11,891 bases of DNA from Verrucomicrobiales bacterium. Its GTDB lineage: Bacteria > Verrucomicrobiota > Verrucomicrobiia > Verrucomicrobiales > V1-33. The first letter of the stretch is position 1, and each line of letters begins with the position of its first letter. Positions 6,693 to 11,891 of the stretch are shown one piece after another. A program made the translations under genes and the position numbers. The notes under the pieces were generated by a model. That model did not search any database and had not been told where the DNA came from. It saw only the letters and a list, made by a program, of their open reading frames with translations. The stretch covers positions 1-11,891 of the forward strand of contig JALRGF010000682.1 in assembly GCA_023253495.1 (NCBI GenBank), read 5' to 3'.

Positions 6693-6720
6693 ATCATAAG
6701 ATTCATCAAAATGCCGGCAA
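6693..6720 (-). promoter_or_regulatory. Candidate sigma70-type promoter for the PEP-CTERM gene
   Basis: On the minus strand, TTGCCG (6720-6715) and TATGAT (6698-6693) are separated by 16 bp. The predicted transcript would start near 6686, leaving a leader of about 125 nt before ATG 6559. Found by eye; consensus fit is good but untested in this phylum. Confidence 0.45.
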
Positions 6721-6825
6721 CAAGGCTTGGGTAGCATTTCCGTCACGGATAAAGGAAAGCGCAAAACCAAGATAATGAACTAAAAACGCAATAACATAAT
6801 TTTCATCCGGAGATAATCAAATCGA

Positions 6826-6851
6826 GTGACATGACGTGACAAAACCGTCAC
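6826..6851. promoter_or_regulatory. GTGAC/GTCAC operator cluster in the divergent promoter region
   Basis: GTGAC occurs at 6826-6830 and 6836-6840 and GTCAC at 6847-6851, spaced 10-11 bp, about one helical turn. The last two form an inverted repeat GTGAC-N6-GTCAC. The same 16-bp architecture occurs before the TpsB gene. The site lies in the AT-rich part of the intergenic region, just upstream of the rightward -35 box, the usual place for an activator. The regulator is unknown. The spacing is not that of the CRP consensus TGTGA-N6-TCACA. Confidence 0.5.
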
Positions 6852-6861
6852 AGCCCGTGAT

Positions 6862-6890
6862 TTGCCGGTGCCGGTGCCGCTTGTGATTAT
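6862..6890 (+). promoter_or_regulatory. Candidate sigma70-type promoter for the DPDGDG paralogue
   Basis: TTGCCG (6862-6867) and GATTAT (6885-6890) are separated by 17 bp, with transcription expected near 6897. This would leave a very short leader before GTG 6906 and about 48 nt before ATG 6945. The -35 hexamer is identical to the one proposed for the divergent gene. Confidence 0.4.
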
Positions 6891-6905
6891 GGAGTCTTCC
6901 GGGCT

Positions 6906-8165
6906 GTGTTCCGGCTCTTCATCACCCGTCCACATCTTTTGCTCATGAACCTTGCATCCACCCCCGCGCTGGCGCTGCTGGCCACCGTTTCCGTTGTTTC
7001 CGCCGGCCTGTCCGGACCGGCCCGAGCTCAGATGGTTTACACGCCGGGTGACATCATTCTCGGGTTTCAGGCGACCGGCGGCGACGGTTCAAGCAACACG
7101 TATGTGTACAATCTGGGTGCCGGTACCGGATTTCGTGATGGCACCACGACCGGGCTGATTGCGACGCTCGGGGCTGATCTGGCGACGACCTTCGGGGTCG
7201 GTTGGTTCGGGCGCAGCGATGTTTACTGGGGCATTGCCGGGGTGCGTGATCCTTCGGCGGGCGGGCCGGTGGGGGTGGTGTCGGGCGATCCCAAGGCGAC
7301 GATCTACGTCAGCCGGGGGGCGGCTGCCGGGGCCGGCACCTCGACGCCGTGGGTGCTGGCGAGTGGCCCGACGGTGATCAGTGCGGCGACGTCGGTGGCC
7401 TCGATGCAATTCGGATTCAACACGCTCAACGGCAGCGACGTCATCACGCCGGAGACGCAGCGCCCGCCGACCCCGGGCTCGAACGGCCGGGGGGCCGTTC
7501 AGGGGACTGGCGACATCAACAACTGGAGCGTGTTCAATCCGGTCGGTGGTCCGGCCTTCGGAAACGTGCTGACCGGCGGGGTGCAGGCGGCGTTGGGTGG
7601 CGGCGACACGCCGTGGCTCGACCTTTATCGGATCATGGGCCGTTCCAGTGCTTCGGCCACCCCCAACTCCCCGCTCGGCCAGGGGCTGCTGGTGGGATCT
7701 TTTTCCATCAATGCCGCCGGGGAAGTGCGCTTCCAGGCGGCCTCCACGCCGTCCAATCCCTATGATACCTGGGCCGGCACGTTCGGACTCACCGGCGCCT
7801 CAGCGGGCTTTGCCGCGGACCCGGACGGCGACGGCCTTGACAACGGGGTGGAATTCGTGATCGGCGGTCATCCCCAGCGCGCTGCCGAAGCCGACATTGC
7901 ACCCACTCTGACCCGGGAGGGAGAGACAGTAGTTTTTGTTTTTCGCCGGACCGACGCGGCAGCGGCGTTCAACCCGGGCGTCGAGTTCAGCACCAACCAG
8001 TTTGCCACGTGGACACCGGCTATCCACGGGACGGCCGGCGTGACCGTCACCACGGAAAATGACGGCTTCGCTGCCGGTGTCGACCGCGTCACGGTACGCC
8101 TCCCATGGACGCCCTCCGCCGGTGCCTCGATCTTCACCCGATTGGCGGTCCAACCGAAGCCGTAG
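6906..8165 (+). CDS. Exported paralogue of the PEP-CTERM protein with a DPDGDG C-terminal module
   Basis: 419 residues from GTG 6906, or 406 from ATG 6945. GTG is favoured because it supplies the positive charges (R3, R8) before the hydrophobic core and has GGAG at 6891-6894; ATG 6945 fits the proposed promoter better. The signal peptide probably ends at ARAQ (about 42). Residues 43-275 align by eye with the divergent PEP-CTERM protein: YTPGDIILGF, TFGVGWFGRSDVYWGI, GDPKATIYVS, TSTPWVLASG, FNPVGGPAFGNVLTGG and LDLYRIMGRSSASA. The C-terminus differs. Instead of VPEP plus a membrane helix, residues 285-419 hold NPYDTWAGTFGLTG, an Asp-rich DPDGDGLDNGVEF loop at 305-317 of the calcium-binding kind, and a beta-rich tail. 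I recall similar NP.D.W...DPDGDG..N..EF tails in many Verrucomicrobiota exported proteins; their role is not established to my knowledge. Exact function unknown. Confidence 0.85.
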   Translation: MFRLFITRPHLLLMNLASTPALALLATVSVVSAGLSGPARAQMVYTPGDIILGFQATGGDGSSNTYVYNLGAGTGFRDGTTTGLIATLGADLATTFGVGWFGRSDVYWGIAGVRDPSAGGPVGVVSGDPKATIYVSRGAAAGAGTSTPWVLASGPTVISAATSVASMQFGFNTLNGSDVITPETQRPPTPGSNGRGAVQGTGDINNWSVFNPVGGPAFGNVLTGGVQAALGGGDTPWLDLYRIMGRSSASATPNSPLGQGLLVGSFSINAAGEVRFQAASTPSNPYDTWAGTFGLTGASAGFAADPDGDGLDNGVEFVIGGHPQRAAEADIAPTLTREGETVVFVFRRTDAAAAFNPGVEFSTNQFATWTPAIHGTAGVTVTTENDGFAAGVDRVTVRLPWTPSAGASIFTRLAVQPKP

Positions 8166-8358
8166 GAACTCGCTGCTGCTTCAGACCGCGACGACGCCGA
8201 GCCGGGATGTGGCGCCGGGGTCGTCAGCGGCGGGCTTCTTTGTGACTTTAATGTTACCAAGTTTCACTGCTCCTTTGAGACCGGCAGCCTAATCTGACGC
8301 TTTTGTTCCGGCGGGTACCTCCGATTTCAGACAGGTACGAGCCGGCTGCGGAGCCGCC

Positions 8359-8637
8359 ATGAATGATGATACCCCTGATCCCCCGGTTGGCCCGGTATCT
8401 TCCGCGCACTTTCTTGCCGGTACCCCCGCGCCCGGCGGGAGCGCGCTCCCGAGGGAAATCAAAGTTCCCCGGAGCATTGTCCGGTGGAGCAAATGGCGCC
8501 AGGCCGCGCGCCGTGCGGAACATCGGGAAGCACGACGGAACCAGCAGTTTCCCAAAATGCGTCCGCCATCTTCCGCAGGCAAGTCATCGGCCAAGGTGCC
8601 GAAAGGTGACGGGGAACCGCCGCAGGGCCGCGCCTGA
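8359..8637 (+). CDS. Possible small basic hypothetical protein
   Basis: A 92-residue frame from ATG 8359, preceded by GGAG at 8350-8353 with 5-bp spacing. The product has a Pro/Gly-rich N-terminal third and a strongly basic middle (VPRSIVRWSKWRQAARRAEH), with no signal peptide or membrane segment. I recognise no family. The lengths of open frames on both strands here are similar, so it could be spurious. It is listed because it has the best start context in the region. Confidence 0.3.
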   Translation: MNDDTPDPPVGPVSSAHFLAGTPAPGGSALPREIKVPRSIVRWSKWRQAARRAEHREARRNQQFPKMRPPSSAGKSSAKVPKGDGEPPQGRA

Positions 8638-8677
8638 GGGAGGCGAAGCGAGGCCGGTTTTGCGACCCGTGTCCTCG

Positions 8678-8706
8678 TTGCGGACAACCGGATAATTCAG
8701 GATACA
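8678..8706 (+). promoter_or_regulatory. Weak promoter candidate upstream of the TpsB operon
   Basis: TTGCGG (8678-8683) and GATACA (8701-8706) are 17 bp apart. This would place the GTGAC elements downstream of the transcription start and give a leader of roughly 220 nt, so the true promoter may lie elsewhere. Confidence 0.25.
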
Positions 8707-8779
8707 AAAATGGAAAATACGTCTGGCAGGCTTCCAAAAAAGCGATCGGGAAATGCTGGTGTGGCCGGTTTGATTATGA

Positions 8780-8876
8780 GTCACGTGACGGATATGTCAC
8801 ACGGAATGACGGGACAGCGGCAGATTTGCGACAAATCCGCGCGATCACGGGTGAGCCGATGTCACGCAACTGTCAC
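8780..8876. promoter_or_regulatory. GTGAC-N6-GTCAC operator cluster before the TpsB gene
   Basis: The 10-bp palindrome GTCACGTGAC (8780-8789) shares its GTGAC half with the inverted repeat GTGAC-N6-GTCAC at 8785-8800. Further on, GTCAC occurs at 8861-8865 and 8872-8876, again 11 bp apart. The element at 8785-8800 has exactly the layout of 6836-6851. A nearby TGATTATGAGTC (8771-8782) also resembles TGATTATGGAGTC (6883-6895) at the other promoter. Together these suggest a shared transcription factor; this is inferred from pattern alone. Confidence 0.5.
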
Positions 8877-8931
8877 AATCGTCCGGTTGAGGAGAAGTCA
8901 CTCTCCGGTGCCATTAAGGAAGATCAACGCC

Positions 8932-10662
8932 GTGCTTTCCGTTATCCACCATTTGCTGTCAGTCATGAGCTGTCGCCGGCCCGTCCGGGCGGGTGTCGTG
9001 CTCGGTGCGGGCGTGGCGGTGCTGCCGGCGGTACTGCCGGCCGCTGAGCCACCGCTGCCGCCGCCGCTGACCGCCGCGCAGCAGGCGGCTTTGAGCGCAC
9101 CGTCTCCGGAGGCGGTGCCCCGCCTCTACATTCGCGAATACCGGGTGGTCGGGGCGACACGCCTGCCGCGTCTGGATGTGGAAAAGGCGGTTTATCCGTA
9201 TCTCGGACCGGCGCGGACCAGTGAGGATGTGGAGGCGGCGCGGGCGGCCCTGGAAAAAGCGTACCGGGACCGGGGGTATCAGAGCGCGGCGGTGCAGGTT
9301 CCGTTGCAGAGCGGCCGCCGCGGGATCGTCGTCCTTCAGGTCGTCGAGCAGAAGGTCGGCCGCCTGCGGGTCCGCGGTGCCCGCTATTTCTCTCCGGAAA
9401 CGATCAAGCGCCAGGCCCCATCGATGGCTGAGGGCGGTGTGCCGGACTTCAACGAGGTCCAGCGCGATCTGATTGCCCTGAACAGGTGGCCGGACCGGCG
9501 GATCACGCCTGACCTCAAGCCCGGAGTCACGCCTGATACCATTGATATTGACCTCAACGTCAAAGACACCCTGCCGCTGCACGGCAGCCTCGAACTGAAC
9601 AACCGGTACAGCCCGGACACCAGCGAGCTGCGGGTCAATGGCGCCATCAGCTATGCCAACCTCTGGCAGGCCGGCCACGCCGCGGGCTTCAGCTTTCAGC
9701 TGGCTCCCGAACGGATGGAGGATGCCGAGGTGTATTCGGGCTATTATCTGGCTCCGGTGCCGGCGGTCGAAGGCCTGAGCCTGATGGCCCTCGGCACCCG
9801 CCAGAACAGCGATGTGAGCACCCTCGGGGGATCGGCGGTGGCCGGACGCGGAAACATCCTCGGGGCCCGCGCCACTGTTACCCTGCCGGGCGGCGACGCA
9901 TTTTTTCACAATTTGAGCGCCGGGCTTGATTACAAGGATTTTGCCGAGGACGTGCGATTGGGGGACCAGACAGTTGCCACACCCATTGATTATTATCCGT
10001 TGGTTGTCAGTTATGGTGCGACCTGGTTGCAGCCGCGGCGTCTGACGGAATTCAACCTTGCCGCGACGGTGGGCCTGCGCGGTCTGGGCGGGGACTGGCT
10101 GGAGTATGACAACAAGCGGTTTGACGCGCGCGGGAGCTGGATGCACGTGCGCGGCGACCTGGCGCACACCCACGACCTGCCGGGGGGACTGCAGGCGTAC
10201 CTGAAAGTGCAGGGGCAGGCGGCCACGCAGCCGTTGATCAACAGCGAGCAGTACGCGGGCGGCGGTCTGGGCAATGCCCGCGGGTACCTCGAATCCGAAG
10301 CTCTGGGTGACAACGCTCTTTTCGGCACCCTGGAGGTGCGTTCACCGTCGCTGCTCGGACGCGGTAAGGCGTCAAAAGACACGGAGAATGACGATGCCGT
10401 TGGGGCGGCTGCGGACGAGGTCCCGGCCTCCGGGAACGAGTGGCGGCTCCATGCTTTTGTGGACGGCGGTGTGCTTACCCTCAACGACCCGCTGCCGGAA
10501 CAGAACGGGCGGTTTGAGCTGGCGAGTGTCGGGGTCGGTACCCGATTCCAGCTCTGGAACCACCTGAATGGCTCGCTCGATGCCGGTTTTCCGCTCCTCG
10601 ACGAGGGACGCACCGGGCGCGGTGACTGGCGACTGACGTTCCGCCTCTGGACCGAATTCTGA
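8932..10662 (+). CDS. TpsB-type (FhaC/ShlB/HecB) outer-membrane transporter
   Basis: TpsB proteins are Omp85-superfamily 16-stranded barrels that export a partner across the outer membrane. From GTG 8932 (AAGGA at 8916-8920) the product has 576 residues; ATG 8965 gives 565. A signal peptide covers about 1-37, ending near PAVLPAAEP. A proline-rich linker (38-60) is followed by a POTRA_2 domain (about 65-142: LYIREYRVVGATRLPR, then YRDRGYQSAAV) and a second POTRA (143-210: RLRVRGARYFSPETI, ending DIDLNVKD). The barrel then runs to a terminal Phe, the usual Bam signal. Key motifs are present: ARGY at 449-452 for the VRGF/Y tip of loop 6, and DGG at 511-513 in FVDGG on the strand that contacts it. 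No TpsA-like exoprotein with a haemagglutination domain is adjacent. The next gene, 3 nt downstream, encodes a DUF2341/LamG protein, suggesting a non-classical role. Confidence 0.9.
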   Translation: MLSVIHHLLSVMSCRRPVRAGVVLGAGVAVLPAVLPAAEPPLPPPLTAAQQAALSAPSPEAVPRLYIREYRVVGATRLPRLDVEKAVYPYLGPARTSEDVEAARAALEKAYRDRGYQSAAVQVPLQSGRRGIVVLQVVEQKVGRLRVRGARYFSPETIKRQAPSMAEGGVPDFNEVQRDLIALNRWPDRRITPDLKPGVTPDTIDIDLNVKDTLPLHGSLELNNRYSPDTSELRVNGAISYANLWQAGHAAGFSFQLAPERMEDAEVYSGYYLAPVPAVEGLSLMALGTRQNSDVSTLGGSAVAGRGNILGARATVTLPGGDAFFHNLSAGLDYKDFAEDVRLGDQTVATPIDYYPLVVSYGATWLQPRRLTEFNLAATVGLRGLGGDWLEYDNKRFDARGSWMHVRGDLAHTHDLPGGLQAYLKVQGQAATQPLINSEQYAGGGLGNARGYLESEALGDNALFGTLEVRSPSLLGRGKASKDTENDDAVGAAADEVPASGNEWRLHAFVDGGVLTLNDPLPEQNGRFELASVGVGTRFQLWNHLNGSLDAGFPLLDEGRTGRGDWRLTFRLWTEF

Positions 10663-10665
10663 CTG

Positions 10666-11891
10666 ATGCCTCCGACTCATTTCCGACCGCATTTTTTTCG
10701 ACTCATGTTCCCGACCGCTTCCATCTTCAATTCCCGTCGTCTGCTCCGGCCGCTGGTTCCGCTGCTGGCCCTGCTGACCGGGGGCATTCCGTCCGCGGTT
10801 CGCGCCGCCGACGATGGTGACCCCGCGCCGTGGTGGGACAAGGAATGGTCGGTGCGCAAGCCGGTCACCGTGACCGGCGGGGCCGGTGGTGCCGGCCTGA
10901 CGGAGGCGGTGGCCGAACCGGCGGTGCTGGTGCGCTTGGTCGAGGGTGAGTATCCGTTTGCCCTGGCCAAGGAAGATGGCAGCGACCTGCGTTTTGTCAG
11001 TGCTGACGGCAAATCACTGCTCCCGTATCATCTGGAAAAATATGATCCCCTGATGGGTGAGGCCTTTGCCTGGGTGCGGCTTCCCGAAGTCAAGGTCGGC
11101 GGACCGACATCGTTCTGGATCTACACCGGCAACACCGCCGGGAGCAAGGCGGTGGCAGTCGCTGATGGCAAGGCCACCTATGACGCCGCGACCAGTCTGG
11201 TCTATCATTTCAGCGACAACGGTGCCGCCCCGGCGGACGCTTCCGGAAATGGCCATACCGGTGCGGCGCCGGGTCTGGTCAGCGAAGGCGCCATGATCGG
11301 CGGCGGGCTGCGTCTCGACGGGCGCGGGGGAGTGGCCGTGCCGGCCTCGGAAAGCCTGAACTGGGGAGCTGACGGATTCACGCTTTCGCTCTGGGTCAAG
11401 CCCGCCACGCTGTCTCCCGACGCGGTCCTTTTCAGTCAGGGCGACGGCACTGCCGGTCTGACTCTCGGGCTCAACAATGGTGTGCCTTATGCGGATGTCA
11501 CTGGGACGGCCGGCGTGCAGCGCACCGCTCCCGCCGAGGCACTGGTCGCGGGGAGCTGGCGCCATCTTGCGCTCACCGTCACCACGACCGAAACCACCCT
11601 GTATCTCGATGGCCAGCTCTACGGCACCCCGCTGGCCGCCGGGCTTCCCGGCCTCGGCGGCCCGCTGCAGATCGGTGTGCCCACCCCCGCCGATCCCGCG
11701 GCCACCCCGGGCATGGTCGGGGAAATTGATGAGCTGCACCTTTCCCGGGTGGCGCGCCGTCCGGCGTGGGTCCGGCTGGCGGCCGCACTCCAGGGGCCGA
11801 ATGCCGCGCAAGTACTGACAATGGGGGTTGATGAGGCAGCGCGGGCGGGCGGCGTGTTCGAGGAAGCGCTGCATCATCTTTCCTTGTTCGG
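10666..11891 (+). CDS. DUF2341 + LamG-fold exported protein (C-terminus outside window)
   Basis: I translated this frame by hand from ATG 10666 to the window end: 408 codons with no stop. ATG 10705 is an alternative start with a more ordinary signal peptide (SRRLLRPLVPLLALL, cut near VRA-ADD); ATG 10666 lies 3 nt after the TpsB stop, suggesting translational coupling. Residues 56-160 match DUF2341 in layout: WWDKEWSVRKPVTV, then FVSADGKSLLPYHLEKYDP, then AFAWVRLPEV and SFWIYTGN. Residues 178-365 are a LamG/concanavalin A-like jelly roll: LVYHFSDN, DASGNGHTG, LRLDGRGGVAVP, FTLSLWVKP, SWRHLALTV, TTLYLDGQ and GEIDELHLS. Proteins of this design in Verrucomicrobiota and Planctomycetes often continue into a MotA/TolQ/ExbB channel domain, as I recall; the last visible residues precede any such domain, so that is a prediction. 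Likely in one operon with the TpsB gene. Confidence 0.85.
   Translation, partial: MPPTHFRPHFFRLMFPTASIFNSRRLLRPLVPLLALLTGGIPSAVRAADDGDPAPWWDKEWSVRKPVTVTGGAGGAGLTEAVAEPAVLVRLVEGEYPFALAKEDGSDLRFVSADGKSLLPYHLEKYDPLMGEAFAWVRLPEVKVGGPTSFWIYTGNTAGSKAVAVADGKATYDAATSLVYHFSDNGAAPADASGNGHTGAAPGLVSEGAMIGGGLRLDGRGGVAVPASESLNWGADGFTLSLWVKPATLSPDAVLFSQGDGTAGLTLGLNNGVPYADVTGTAGVQRTAPAEALVAGSWRHLALTVTTTETTLYLDGQLYGTPLAAGLPGLGGPLQIGVPTPADPAATPGMVGEIDELHLSRVARRPAWVRLAAALQGPNAAQVLTMGVDEAARAGGVFEEALHHLSLF

Larger units (their letters stand above)
8166..8931 (+). other. Long intergenic and leader region before the TpsB gene
   Basis: About 765 bp separate the paralogue stop from the preferred TpsB start. Visible contents are one possible small gene (8359-8637), a weak promoter candidate (8678-8706), the GTGAC/GTCAC element cluster (8780-8876) and a Shine-Dalgarno-like AAGGA at 8916-8920. 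No recognisable intrinsic terminator, tRNA or riboswitch was found. The TpsB frame is open back to 8710, but the peptide before residue ~75 lacks any domain or signal character, so most of it is read as leader. Confidence 0.55.

Noticed and set aside
6836..8800. GTGAC elements as CRP/FNR binding sites
   Set aside because: The CRP consensus has 6 bp between GTGA and TCAC; here the spacing is 8 bp. FNR sites (TTGAT-N4-ATCAA) do not match.
8710..8931. Extension of the TpsB protein to the ATG at 8710
   Set aside because: The extra 74 residues have no signal or domain character, and the segment contains the palindromic operator cluster. The signal peptide and Shine-Dalgarno support a start at 8932 or 8965.
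8959..10173. 404-residue leftward open frame
   Set aside because: Antisense to the TpsB barrel, whose motifs are unambiguous.
11014..11877. 287-residue leftward open frame
   Set aside because: Antisense to the LamG domain, whose frame is open to the window end with clear jelly-roll motifs.

Overview
The window is GC-rich (AT-rich only in one short intergenic stretch) and looks like the chromosome of a Verrucomicrobiota bacterium, probably near Opitutaceae. The basis is the combination of a PEP-CTERM protein, a secreted PstS-like protein starting with an ITGATAFR motif, a DUF2341/LamG-type protein behind a TpsB-like outer-membrane transporter, and a DPDGDG-type C-terminal module. No rRNA, tRNA, CRISPR array, transposase or integrase is visible. 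The taxonomic call is an inference from gene content.

Left part (1-3491). A leftward gene that runs off the left edge encodes a membrane-anchored protein with two zinc ribbons and two DUF4178-like segments. Divergent from it is rlmH, the 23S rRNA pseudouridine methyltransferase. Downstream of rlmH lies a cluster of palindromic, REP-like repeats, including a perfect 53-bp tandem duplication. It is followed by a small hypothetical gene and a TatD-like metal-dependent hydrolase resembling EboB. A hairpin closes this rightward block against a convergent leftward block.

Middle (3492-8165). Three leftward genes encode, in transcription order, a PEP-CTERM secreted protein, a secreted PstS-like protein, and a proline-rich protein with one N-terminal membrane segment. 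A strong hairpin/U-tract terminator lies just before the last one. The PEP-CTERM gene is divergent from a paralogue at 6906-8165. The paralogue shares the exported domain but has a DPDGDG-containing C-terminal module in place of the PEP-CTERM tail. The divergent promoter region has plausible sigma70-type boxes on both strands and a cluster of GTGAC/GTCAC half-sites.

Right part (8166-11891). A long, mostly non-coding leader carries the same GTGAC-N6-GTCAC element. It precedes a TpsB-type (FhaC/ShlB) outer-membrane protein, followed 3 nt later by a signal-peptide-bearing DUF2341 + LamG protein cut by the window end. The shared element suggests that the paralogue pair and the transporter operon are co-regulated. 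The central hypothesis is one cell-envelope system: an outer-membrane TpsB pore, an inner-membrane or periplasmic LamG partner (perhaps fused to an ExbB-like channel beyond the window), and several exported proteins.
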